Assembly: GCF_016881065.1 (NCBI RefSeq)
Contig: NZ_WXYN01000003.1
Location: forward strand, 25,486-89,485
Direction: 5' to 3'
Origin: Planococcus soli
GTDB lineage: Bacteria > Bacillota > Bacilli > Bacillales_A > Planococcaceae
Length of the DNA: 64,000 bases
Position numbers and translations under genes: made by a program. Of this stretch, positions 17,060 to 24,523 are shown piece by piece. The notes beneath the pieces were generated by a model that searched no databases, was not told the origin of the DNA, and saw nothing but the letters and a program-made list of their open reading frames with translations. The stretch's first letter is position 1, and each line of letters starts with the position of its first letter.

Positions 17060-17794
17060 ATGATTCGTATTTTGCTTATGACAATCGCTTTTATCGCTGT
17101 AATTGTCATGAATACTTTAGCAAACACCATGCCGCTGAATGGCCAAACCACAGGCGAAATTTCTAACCGGCTTCTTGTGCTGTTCACTCCCGCCGGTTAT
17201 GTATTTTCGATATGGTCCATCATCTATCTTTTGCTGGCTGTTTGGATCATTGCATTCTGGGTGCGCTTAAGAAAGGGACAGACCCCCTCAACCAAGATTG
17301 CCTTATTTTTCATTTTAAGCTGCGTCTTTAATATCAGCTGGCTGCTGTTGTGGCATTATGAATTTTTTGCCTGGTCAATAGCCACGATGCTCGGCTACCT
17401 GTTAGCCTTGATCGCGCTTTATCTGCAATACAGCAATTCGGAGAGAACATTTACGGAACGGCTGCCAATTTCAGTGAACATGGGCTGGATCAGTGTCGCA
17501 ACCATTGCCAATATCAGTTTTGTTCTGACTTATTATAATTGGAACGGATGGGGGCTCAGTGACCAGCTATGGACAGTGATCATGCTGACAGTGGCGACTG
17601 CGCTTGCACTGCATATCCGTTTCCATCACTTTGACATTCCTTTTGCACTGGTCTTTATCTGGGCATTTATCGGGATCGCCGTCAAGCACGGCACGGGTGA
17701 AATGCTGGTAACCACAGCCTCCATTTTCTTAAGCGGCGTCATATTAACCGGTATTTTATTAATAAAGAAAAAAGCTGCTCCGGCAGTCCAATAA
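17060..17794 (+). CDS. TspO/MBR-family tryptophan-rich membrane protein
   Basis: This is a membrane protein of about 244 residues with seven or more hydrophobic segments. It carries the TspO/MBR pattern LFTPAGYVFSIWSIIYLLLA near residue 50 and SWLLLWHYEFFAWSI later. TspO proteins bind tetrapyrroles and related ligands. This longer version has extra C-terminal helices compared with the usual five-helix form of about 160 residues, so function should not be transferred directly. AAGGAGGG precedes the ATG at 17060. The gene is monocistronic. Confidence 0.82.
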   Translation: MIRILLMTIAFIAVIVMNTLANTMPLNGQTTGEISNRLLVLFTPAGYVFSIWSIIYLLLAVWIIAFWVRLRKGQTPSTKIALFFILSCVFNISWLLLWHYEFFAWSIATMLGYLLALIALYLQYSNSERTFTERLPISVNMGWISVATIANISFVLTYYNWNGWGLSDQLWTVIMLTVATALALHIRFHHFDIPFALVFIWAFIGIAVKHGTGEMLVTTASIFLSGVILTGILLIKKKAAPAVQ

Positions 17795-17796
17795 TG

Positions 17797-17840
17797 CTGC
17801 GGACTACTCGATTAAAACGAGTGGATCTGCAGTTTTTTTA
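17797..17840 (+). terminator. Terminator of the TspO-like gene
   Basis: An imperfect stem (CTGCGGA...ACTCG paired with CGAGT...TCTGCAG) is followed by TTTTTTT. Confidence 0.7.
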
Positions 17841-17862
17841 TGCGGAAAAAACTTTTCCATTA

Positions 17863-17897
17863 ATTAAAAAAGATCCGGTTTAATATTCCGGATCTTT
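17863..17897 (-). terminator. Terminator of the map gene
   Basis: The stem AGATCCGG/CCGGATCT has a 9-nt loop. On the minus strand it is followed by a run of T residues (AAAAAA on the plus strand). Confidence 0.8.
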
Positions 17898-17919
17898 CGT
17901 CGTCTGTTTATGAAATTTT

Positions 17920-18672
17920 TTATTTATCAAGCTTAGTAAGCAGAATAGGTTCGCCTTTTGTGACAAGAACGGTATGTTCGATCTGCGCCACCAAAGATTG
18001 GTCCGGCGTGATGAATGTCCAGCCGTCACCTGATTCTATAATGTGCTCTGCCTTCTGTGAAATAAACGGCTCTACTGCCAGCACCATGCCTTCTTTCAGG
18101 ATGGTCGTCTCCCACGCATCATAATAATTTAAAATGTGCTGAGGGGCTTCATGCAGTGATTTGCCAATGCCATGCCCAGTCAGATTCTTGATGACGAACA
18201 AGCCTTGTTCTTTTGCTTCACGTTCCACAGCTTTGCCGATTTGGTTGAGTTTGGCGCCGGCTTTGACTTTTGTCATCGCACGGTCAAAGGCTGAAGCTGC
18301 CGCTTCACAGATTTTTTCTTTATCCGCATGCCCTTCCCCAACAACAAATGAGATGCCTGTGTCAGAAAAAAATCCTTCGTAGGAGCCAGAAACATCGATA
18401 TTGACAATATCGCCATCCTGAATCACGCGGTCACCCGGAATGCCATGGGCCACTTCTTCATTGACGCTGATGCATGTGAATCCCGGAAAATCATATTCTG
18501 ATTTAGGACCGGAGACGCCGCCCAACTCTTCGAACAGTTTGCCGCCCAAGTCGTCAATTTCCTTCGTAGTAACGCCCGCTTTTGTTGCGGCTTTCATCGC
18601 TTCGCGAATTTCAGCGACCATTTGGCCGGCTTTCTTTAACATTTCGATATCTTTTTCATTAGTTGCTATCAT
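17920..18672 (-). CDS. map: Type I methionine aminopeptidase
   Basis: This enzyme removes the initiator methionine from nascent proteins. The protein has 250 residues, the normal type I length, and the five metal ligands lie in the expected motifs: NIDVSGSYEGFFSDTG (two Asp), TGHGIGKSLHEAP (His), MVLAVEPFIS (Glu) and QIEHTVLV (Glu). The start at 18672 follows AAAGAAGGG. An extended -10 (TGGTATAAT, minus strand) lies upstream. It is a stand-alone copy and is not in the secY-adk-map-infA ribosomal cluster, so the genome may well hold a second map. Confidence 0.95.
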   Translation of the reverse strand: MIATNEKDIEMLKKAGQMVAEIREAMKAATKAGVTTKEIDDLGGKLFEELGGVSGPKSEYDFPGFTCISVNEEVAHGIPGDRVIQDGDIVNIDVSGSYEGFFSDTGISFVVGEGHADKEKICEAAASAFDRAMTKVKAGAKLNQIGKAVEREAKEQGLFVIKNLTGHGIGKSLHEAPQHILNYYDAWETTILKEGMVLAVEPFISQKAEHIIESGDGWTFITPDQSLVAQIEHTVLVTKGEPILLTKLDK

Positions 18673-18706
18673 CAATGACCCTTCTTTCAAGCTTTTCTAT
18701 TCAAGA

Positions 18707-18715
18707 ATTATACCA
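18707..18715 (-). promoter_or_regulatory. Extended -10 promoter element for map
   Basis: On the minus strand TGGTATAAT forms an extended -10 at 18715-18707, about 35 nt before the map start. No clear -35 is present, which is common with extended -10 promoters. Confidence 0.5.
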
Positions 18716-18770
18716 CAAAATTAAATCACTGGCTCTCTGTCCGGTTCAACAAATCTCCGGAAACGGACAG

Positions 18771-18800
18771 AGAAAAGAAGGCTGCCAAAAGACAGCCTTC
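18771..18800 (-). terminator. Terminator of thiT
   Basis: An 8-bp stem GAAGGCTG/CAGCCTTC with an 8-nt loop is followed on the minus strand by TTTTCT. A second, longer-looped hairpin (TCTCTGTCCG/CGGACAGAGA, 18734-18773) lies immediately beyond it. Confidence 0.75.
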
Positions 18801-18806
18801 CAAATT

Positions 18807-19382
18807 TTAAGCTTCTGCATCGACCAATTTTGGAGCGGCTGCAAAAAGCGCAGCACAGACAAAAGCCGCCAGCAAAAACACAGGTATCATATAAGTGGCA
18901 TTGTAGACGACCGAATAGATCACCACATTGCCTTCAGCAAACATGCCGAAGAACAAGATGCCCGTAATAACATGGACGAGATAGCGGAGAACTGAAGCAA
19001 TCAGCACGCCCGCCACTATAGCAGCAAGCATTTTTCCTGTTTGCTTTGCTTGCGCATGCTGCATGTATTTTGTGCGCATGACACCTGCCAGCCCAACCAC
19101 TCCATATGCCAGAAGATAGTCCAACAAGACCTGCATCACAACGAATCCAAACGACAAAGGAGTTACAGATATAAATCCGGAAACAATCTGTAGAAGCCCA
19201 ACCAGAAATCCGGTCAGCACTCCTGCACCGACACCTCTTCTGAATGCGATCAATACGATTGGAATCATCACTAGGCTGACCGAACCGCCCTGCGGCATCC
19301 GGAACGAAATGAAATCCAGTACAAATCCTAGAGCCGCAAAAATGGCTATTTCCATCATTAACAATACTTTTTTATTTCTCAT
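18807..19382 (-). CDS. thiT: Energy-coupled thiamine transporter substrate-binding protein ThiT
   Basis: This is the S-component of an ECF transporter and binds thiamine with very high affinity. It works with the shared EcfA/EcfA'/EcfT module encoded elsewhere. The 191-residue protein has six hydrophobic segments. The ThiT signature includes ALGFVLDFISFRMPQGGSVS near residue 20 and SVVYNATYMIPVF near the C-terminus. A TPP riboswitch and its terminator lie directly upstream on the same strand, which agrees with a thiamine role. GGAGGAAGTC precedes the ATG. Confidence 0.95.
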   Translation of the reverse strand: MRNKKVLLMMEIAIFAALGFVLDFISFRMPQGGSVSLVMIPIVLIAFRRGVGAGVLTGFLVGLLQIVSGFISVTPLSFGFVVMQVLLDYLLAYGVVGLAGVMRTKYMQHAQAKQTGKMLAAIVAGVLIASVLRYLVHVITGILFFGMFAEGNVVIYSVVYNATYMIPVFLLAAFVCAALFAAAPKLVDAEA

Positions 19383-19440
19383 GACTTCCTCCTTAATGTG
19401 TTTTGCACATCACCAGAAGGGCCGTGAATAAAACCATATT

Positions 19441-19473
19441 AAAAACGGCGCCAGGACAGAGCCTGGCGCCGTT
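19441..19473 (-). terminator. Riboswitch-controlled terminator upstream of thiT
   Basis: A perfect 12-bp GC-rich stem (19444-19455 with 19462-19473, 6-nt loop) is followed on the minus strand by TTTTTAA. It lies between the TPP aptamer and the thiT start, so it acts as the expression platform. Confidence 0.9.
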
Positions 19474-19491
19474 GTAAGGGCCGGTTTCCAT

Positions 19492-19573
19492 CCACATCCC
19501 TGCGCAAGTGTTAACTTACAGGTTCAAAGGGTAAGAACAATTTGTTCACTCTCAGCAAAAGCTCCCCTTGTGG
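19492..19573 (-). ncRNA. TPP riboswitch (THI element)
   Basis: On the minus strand the aptamer carries the THI-box blocks in order: CCACAAGGGGAGC, GCTGAGAGTG, ACCCTTTGAACCTG and GCGCAGGGATGTGG. The outer CCACA/TGTGG helix closes it. The CTGAGA and CCTTTGAACCTG blocks bind the pyrimidine and pyrophosphate parts of TPP. With TPP bound, the following terminator should form and thiT transcription should stop. The region 19383-19725 holds only this leader, its promoter and the upstream part of the M20 gene. Confidence 0.95.
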
Positions 19574-19601
19574 TGTATACAGATATTTTACTTTCACCTG
19601 T

Positions 19602-19630
19602 ATTTTACACAAGCCTTCCCTTTAATGCAA
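19602..19630 (-). promoter_or_regulatory. Promoter of the thiT leader
   Basis: On the minus strand TTGCAT (19630-19625), a 17-nt spacer and TAAAAT (19607-19602) lie about 30 nt before the aptamer. Confidence 0.7.
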
Positions 19631-19725
19631 GGCTGTTTTAAGATAATCTGATAGGGTAAAGAGTTGAATAGTGAAGCTATTTGAAAGGTGGTGGAGGCAG
19701 CCGGAAGTTTGGGCTTGCCGAAAAA

Positions 19726-20799
19726 ATGATTGAACTGTTAAAAGAACTGATTAAAATTCAAAGTGACACAAAAGAAGGGGCCAATGAAGCTCTTCTTTTT
19801 TGTGCAGACTGGTTAAAGGAAAAAGGCGAAACCGTCACTATTCATGACAACAACGGCTATCAAATGCTGACAGCCACAAAAGGGCAAGGCAATGAGACCA
19901 TTATTTGGAATGGCCATGTAGACGTCGTTCCGGGCCATCAGGAACAATTTGTTCCAGTTGAAGAACAGGACCGCATCTATGGCCGCGGCTCTGCAGATAT
20001 GAAAGCTGGGGTAGCAGCGATGATGCAGGCATTTATCGAGCTCGACAGCTCCAGCTTAAACCGCATCGTCCAACTGCACATCGTCACCGATGAAGAGATT
20101 GGCGGCCGCAATACATCGAAATGGCTTGTGGAACAAGGTTACCACGGTGACTTCGTCATTTGCGGTGAACCGACTGGATTAAAAGTCGGATTGCAGTCTA
20201 AAGGCATTCTGCGGATGGATATGACATTCAAAGGCAAGCCTGCTCACGGCAGCCGTCCATGGGAAGGCATCAATGCCATTGAATCAGCGATGAAGTTCCA
20301 TATGGCTATTGCAGATCTTCCTTTCCGGAAAGAATCAACCGAATATTACGAGCAGCCTTCTGTCAACCTGCCTATCATCAAAGCAGGAGAACGCTACAAT
20401 GTCGTTCCTGAAATTTGTGAAATGTCGTATGACATCCGTTTTATGCCAGGCCAGGATAAAGATGAGATAGTTCGCCAGCTGGTTGACTTGGCCGACAAAT
20501 TGGATGTCGATATGGAGTACAAAGCTTCCGGCTCCACACCTGCCCTTACCACAACTAAAGACAACCCGTATATTCAAAGCTTGCAAAAAGCGATTTTGGA
20601 CACGACTCAGCAAGAACCTGTTTTATTCGGCCAGCACGGTGCTGCAGATACCCGCTATTATGCGGCGGTAACTGGCGGCGAAGGTGCAATAGAATTTGGT
20701 CCGAGCGGAGATGATTGGCATGGCAACGCTGAATATGTCTTGATATCAAGTGTCCACTCATACAAGGACATCCTGCTGGCACATGCACAATCTGCTTAA
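19726..20799 (+). CDS. M20-family metallopeptidase (ArgE/DapE type)
   Basis: This is a cytosolic dinuclear-zinc hydrolase of the ArgE/DapE/CPG2 group. It shows IIWNGHVDVVPG with the first His ligand, IYGRGSADMKAGVAAM with the bridging Asp, and VTDEEIGG with the catalytic Glu pair. A dimerisation domain starts around PAHGSRPWEGINAIESA. From the ATG at 19726 it has 357 residues and begins MIELLKELIKIQSDT, as in relatives. The frame extends to a TTG at 19681, and the ATG has no clear ribosome binding site, so the start is uncertain. Acetylornithine or succinyl-diaminopimelate activity cannot be told apart; there are no Arg or Lys genes nearby. Confidence 0.88.
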   Translation: MIELLKELIKIQSDTKEGANEALLFCADWLKEKGETVTIHDNNGYQMLTATKGQGNETIIWNGHVDVVPGHQEQFVPVEEQDRIYGRGSADMKAGVAAMMQAFIELDSSSLNRIVQLHIVTDEEIGGRNTSKWLVEQGYHGDFVICGEPTGLKVGLQSKGILRMDMTFKGKPAHGSRPWEGINAIESAMKFHMAIADLPFRKESTEYYEQPSVNLPIIKAGERYNVVPEICEMSYDIRFMPGQDKDEIVRQLVDLADKLDVDMEYKASGSTPALTTTKDNPYIQSLQKAILDTTQQEPVLFGQHGAADTRYYAAVTGGEGAIEFGPSGDDWHGNAEYVLISSVHSYKDILLAHAQSA

Positions 20800-20866
20800 A
20801 AAGGTTTGCATCCTGTGGAATTCGGGAAAGTAACATATACTAACCCCTATGAATGGAGAGATTTAA

Positions 20867-21013
20867 ATGGCAATTGGAAGACTACTGAAATCAGCGATAA
20901 AATACGGTCCGATCGCATACCCGATCATCCGTAAAGTATTAAATAAAAGAAAACAAGGCAAAGCGGGACAATCAGCTCCACAACAGCCTGATACGCGTGG
21001 CAGAAAACGCTAA
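20867..21013 (+). CDS. 48-residue basic small protein
   Basis: The ATG at 20867 has GGAGAG six bases upstream; the frame ends with TAA at 21013, just before a strong terminator. The sequence begins with an amphipathic stretch (GRLLKSAIKYGPIAYPIIRK) and then turns strongly basic with a Gln/Pro/Lys/Arg tail. The family is not recognised. Short proteins of this look, with a GPIAYPIIRK-like segment, seem familiar from Bacillales genomes, but I cannot name one. It could bind nucleic acid or membranes. Position and signals make it likely to be expressed. Confidence 0.65.
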   Translation: MAIGRLLKSAIKYGPIAYPIIRKVLNKRKQGKAGQSAPQQPDTRGRKR

Positions 21014-21019
21014 AAATAA

Positions 21020-21057
21020 AAAACGTTCCGGCATACCTTTGCCGGAACGTTTTTTTA
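21020..21057 (+). terminator. Strong terminator after the 48-residue ORF
   Basis: A perfect 14-bp stem (21020-21033 with 21040-21053) with a 6-nt loop is followed by a T run. Confidence 0.92.
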
Positions 21058-21078
21058 TGGATTAAGACTCCAATTCAT

Positions 21079-21108
21079 TGATCATAAGACGGGCGCTTCC
21101 GCTTTTCT
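21079..21108 (-). repeat. Remnant of the structured repeat family
   Basis: On the minus strand TAGAAAAGCGGAAGCGCCCG joins directly to TCTTATGATC. The first part matches the element's starting end and the second matches the conserved CTTATGA block of its right arm. This suggests an internal deletion of a full copy. The TAG at its edge is the stop codon of the SGNH hydrolase gene. Confidence 0.7.
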
Positions 21109-22018
21109 ATAAATAAGGCATTGCTTCGCGCAGCGCAAAGTAGCCGGTTGGGCTGCCGCTGGAAGGCCGCTGCGCTGTTTCTTCTGCATCATTACTCTCA
21201 GAAGCCTCTTGCTCATCCTGGTCCTGTGCTTCCATGATTTCCTCGAAAGACAATGGATTTGGCGGCGGCAGTTCAAGATCCTCCACCGTCCAGCCTTCCT
21301 GGTATTCAGTGAAAAATGCATTTGCCATCGCCTGATAACCGGCTGCGTTCGGGTGGACGTCAGATGGATTCGGAACTTTATCCACAGCATTCGCTCCAAA
21401 CGGCTGGTCCACCGATACAAAAACGGCACCTGCCTTTTCAGCCGATCGCTGAAGAATTTCATTGAGCCGGTCAAGCTGTTTGGCAGTCCCGTTCTTTTGG
21501 CTTTCTCGAACATGCGGATAAGCAAAATAATAGCCCATCACGTAGACCGTTGCATCGGGAGATTGTTCAGCAAGCTCTGCCAGAATCAAGTCCATGTTCT
21601 TTCTTGCCTCGTTAAGTGCAAAGTCTACCTGGACCTGCTGGAAAACCAAAGAACCCTGCGCTGAATCATTCTGCACCAGTCGCAGTAAATCATTGGCCCC
21701 AGCTGATACAGTGATGAGATTGGCTGAAGACAGAACTTCCTCAGCTTCGTCGCTTTGGATGCTTTCTAATACATCCGTAGTGGTAAATCCCGGAAATGCC
21801 AGGTTTTTCGAATAATACGCGACAGGTTGATTGCGCGACAGCTCCTGGGCAATCAAATCCGCGTAACCGGCATCTATTTGGCGGTCGGGTGTCTGCCCCG
21901 CTGCGAGCGAGTCGCCGATGGCTATATAAGCTGCTGGAATTTGAAGCTCTGCCTGTGCAGCAGCTGTTCCGCTGAATAACAGAAATCCTGTCATTGCCGC
22001 AATCCAATACTTCTTCAT
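21107..22018 (-). CDS. Secreted SGNH/GDSL-family lipase or esterase
   Basis: The protein has 303 residues and an N-terminal signal peptide (KKYWIAAMTGFLLFSGTAAA, likely cleaved near AQA). The SGNH blocks are in order: IAIGDSLAAG with the nucleophile Ser, a Gly in block II, SAGANDLL with the block III Asn, and DVHPNAAGYQ with the catalytic Asp and His. It is expected to hydrolyse lipid or carbohydrate esters outside the cell or at the membrane. The C-terminal 45 residues are acidic and low in complexity. The start at 22018 has AGAGGTG upstream. It follows the M29 aminopeptidase gene by 12 bp, so the two are likely co-transcribed. Its stop codon sits in a repeat remnant. Confidence 0.9.
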   Translation of the reverse strand: MKKYWIAAMTGFLLFSGTAAAQAELQIPAAYIAIGDSLAAGQTPDRQIDAGYADLIAQELSRNQPVAYYSKNLAFPGFTTTDVLESIQSDEAEEVLSSANLITVSAGANDLLRLVQNDSAQGSLVFQQVQVDFALNEARKNMDLILAELAEQSPDATVYVMGYYFAYPHVRESQKNGTAKQLDRLNEILQRSAEKAGAVFVSVDQPFGANAVDKVPNPSDVHPNAAGYQAMANAFFTEYQEGWTVEDLELPPPNPLSFEEIMEAQDQDEQEASESNDAEETAQRPSSGSPTGYFALREAMPYL

Positions 22019-22030
22019 TTCGATCACCTC

Positions 22031-23260
22031 TTAGAATGCCCAGTTTCCATTTCGGAAGATGGGCTCTTTTGAACCATCTGCTGTAATGCCGTCAATATCC
22101 ATGTTTTCGCTGCCTATCATGAAATCTTCATGGACAATTGAGGTATTCAAGCCGATAGCTGCCAGTTGTTTGCGCTCCAAATCGCGTGCCCCTTCATAGC
22201 AGGTTGGATAAGAATCCCCGATTGCCAAATGATTCGAAGCATTTTCATCGAATAGGGTATTGTAGAACAGTATGTTCGAATCAGAAATTGGCGAATGGAA
22301 TGGCACTAATGCCACTTCCCCTAAATAAGCCGCTCCTTCATCTGCACTGATCATTTCGTCGAGTAATTCTTGTCCCGACTCTGCTTTTGCACCAACAATC
22401 TTTCCTTTTTCAAAAGTAAGCGTAAAGCCGTCAATGATATTCCCCTGATAAACCAAAGGCTTTGTATTGCGGACCGTGCCGTCTACTCCATGCTTTAACG
22501 GCACGGTATAGACTTCCTCCGTCGGCATATTGGCGATAAACGGATTGCCTTGAGGCGTTTTTGACGCGCCGGACATCCAAATATGCTTGTCTGGCAGCTC
22601 AATGGTCAGATCTGTTCCTGGTGCGCTGTAGTGCAATTTCACGTAGCGTTTGTTGTTTAATTGACTAGCCCGCTGCTCCAATAAAGCGATGTGGTTTTTC
22701 CAGGCCTCGACTGCATCCCCTTCGCCAATGCGGACGGTTTTAAAAATGGCTTGCCAAAGCGCATCCATTTGTTTTTCAGCTGATAAATCCGGAAAGACTT
22801 TTTGCGCCCACTTCGGCGATGGGATGGCTACGATCGACCATGCGATTTTATCTGTTCCCACTGCCTGGCGGTATCGTTCTAATGCTTTTCCGGCAGATTT
22901 TTGCGAATCAGCCAGTCGTTTCGCCGGAATACCTGTTAACAAATCTGGATCTTCCGCATCAATCCATAGGAAAGAACCGCCTGTATTGATCACTTCATCA
23001 CGCTGGACGACAGACCATTCCGGGTATTCCTTGAAAGCATCCTCCGGCGCCAATTCAAAATGTGTCCGTGTCAGGACTGGATCTTCGTAGTTGACCTGGA
23101 CTCGTTTGGCGCCTGCTTCATAGGCTTTTTTGACGACGATCCGTGTAAATTCCAGCGTATCGGTCGTGGTATTGATCACGACCAATTGCCCTTTTTGAAC
23201 ATTTAACCCCATAGAAACTGTCAAATCGGCATATTGTTCAAGTTTTTCTTGGAAATTCAT
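22031..23260 (-). CDS. M29-family aminopeptidase, second copy
   Basis: This 409-residue protein is a paralogue of the gene at 10060-11292. It shares the motif set MPTEEVYTVP, LGEVALVPFHSPISDSN, FDENASNHLAIGDSY and HEDFMIGSENMDIDGI. The last motif has His-Glu-Asp where the other copy has His-Val-Asp. The two are clearly related but divergent, so they are probably old paralogues with different substrates. The ATG overlaps the stop of the yfmL helicase gene (ATGA), so translation is coupled. Confidence 0.93.
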   Translation of the reverse strand: MNFQEKLEQYADLTVSMGLNVQKGQLVVINTTTDTLEFTRIVVKKAYEAGAKRVQVNYEDPVLTRTHFELAPEDAFKEYPEWSVVQRDEVINTGGSFLWIDAEDPDLLTGIPAKRLADSQKSAGKALERYRQAVGTDKIAWSIVAIPSPKWAQKVFPDLSAEKQMDALWQAIFKTVRIGEGDAVEAWKNHIALLEQRASQLNNKRYVKLHYSAPGTDLTIELPDKHIWMSGASKTPQGNPFIANMPTEEVYTVPLKHGVDGTVRNTKPLVYQGNIIDGFTLTFEKGKIVGAKAESGQELLDEMISADEGAAYLGEVALVPFHSPISDSNILFYNTLFDENASNHLAIGDSYPTCYEGARDLERKQLAAIGLNTSIVHEDFMIGSENMDIDGITADGSKEPIFRNGNWAF

Positions 23261-24417
23261 CGTTTATTCCCCTTTGCCGCGATGGTTTTGCTGGAACCTT
23301 CTATCAGCTTTCCGCCATAGATTACTTTCTGGACAGGTTTGGAAGGCAGTTCTTTTGTGAACTTCTTATAATGGCGTTCATCGGAATATGCCAAGAGTGT
23401 CAGCACTTCGCCGTCTGCTCCGGCTCGTCCCGTTCTGCCAGAGCGATGCAAATACTGCTCGACCGTTTGCGGAACATCGACATGGATGACATGCGTTACT
23501 TGGTCAATATCCAATCCGCGCGCCGCTACTTCTGTCGCAATCAACACAGCCACTTCGCCTTTCCGGAAAGCATCCAATGCTTTTTTGCGTTCATCTTTTT
23601 TCATTTCGGAATGCAGGGTGACAATTTTCGCATCACGGAATTTTAATTTATTTTCCTTCATCAGCAATTGATCCAGGTTATTGACGAATGCCAATCCCTT
23701 CATGCCCGGGATATGCGAAATGCTGCGCAGCATTTCGGTCTTGTCGCGTTCATCCACTTTGATAAATGAATGCGTCACTTTGCCGAACATCGGCAGATCC
23801 TCCGCAGTTACCTGCAGGCGTGTCGGATGCTGCATCAAACGTTCCGCCACCAACTCGATTTCTTCAGTGATCGTAGCTGACACCAAGACCAATTGACGGT
23901 CGTGCTGCGTTTTTTCAATCAAGTCTTTCATAATGCCGCGGTGTTCACGCGCCATCAGCTGATCGCCTTCATCCAATACCAAAATCCGGATTTCGTGCAT
24001 TTTCAGCTTTTTGGTTTTCACCAATTCATTTAGACGTCCTGGCGTACCTACAACAATGGTCGGTTTTTTCTTGAGCGTATCCAATTGCCGCTGGATGTTC
24101 GCTCCGCCGATCAATTGCGTCACCGTGACATCTGTTCCTTCTGTCCACTCACGCAATACATTGACGATCTGCATCGACAATTCCTGGGACGGAGCTACAA
24201 TCATTGCTTGAATTGCCTTTTTTTCAGGGTTGACCCGCTGCAATATTGGCAGAACATATGCCAAAGTTTTGCCTGATCCCGTTGGAGATTCTGCAACGAT
24301 ATCATTGCCTGCCAGCATCTCTGGAATCATCTGTTCCTGAATTGGCATTAACGCATCAAATCCAGCCTTTTCCCATTTTTCTTGCCACAATGGGCTTAAT
24401 TCATTTATAAAAGTCAT
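23257..24417 (-). CDS. yfmL: DEAD-box RNA helicase YfmL
   Basis: This 386-residue ATP-dependent RNA helicase resembles B. subtilis YfmL, which takes part in 70S ribosome biogenesis. Motifs in order: Q-motif GFDALMPIQEQ, motif I ESPTGSGKT, Ia PSQEL, Ib TPGRL, motif II DEGD (family consensus DEAD), III SAT and VI HRSGRTGRAG. The protein ends soon after the second RecA domain with a VIYGGKL segment, as in YfmL, and has no long RNA-binding tail. I choose the ATG at 24417, which follows AAAGGTGG; the open frame further upstream starts with unrelated sequence. Confidence 0.9.
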   Translation of the reverse strand: MTFINELSPLWQEKWEKAGFDALMPIQEQMIPEMLAGNDIVAESPTGSGKTLAYVLPILQRVNPEKKAIQAMIVAPSQELSMQIVNVLREWTEGTDVTVTQLIGGANIQRQLDTLKKKPTIVVGTPGRLNELVKTKKLKMHEIRILVLDEGDQLMAREHRGIMKDLIEKTQHDRQLVLVSATITEEIELVAERLMQHPTRLQVTAEDLPMFGKVTHSFIKVDERDKTEMLRSISHIPGMKGLAFVNNLDQLLMKENKLKFRDAKIVTLHSEMKKDERKKALDAFRKGEVAVLIATEVAARGLDIDQVTHVIHVDVPQTVEQYLHRSGRTGRAGADGEVLTLLAYSDERHYKKFTKELPSKPVQKVIYGGKLIEGSSKTIAAKGNKR

Positions 24418-24488
24418 TTGCGATTCCACCTTTTTTTCAATGCTTTTAGTGTACCATATTAGCTGTTTTAACGCCTTTTTTGGCATGC

Positions 24489-24515
24489 AAAAAGCCAGCC
24501 TGTTTAGGGGCTGGC
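24489..24515 (-). terminator. Terminator of the MFS transporter gene
   Basis: A 7-bp GC-rich stem GCCAGCC/GGCTGGC is followed on the minus strand by CTTTTTG. Confidence 0.75.
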
Positions 24516-24523
24516 CTCCTGGA

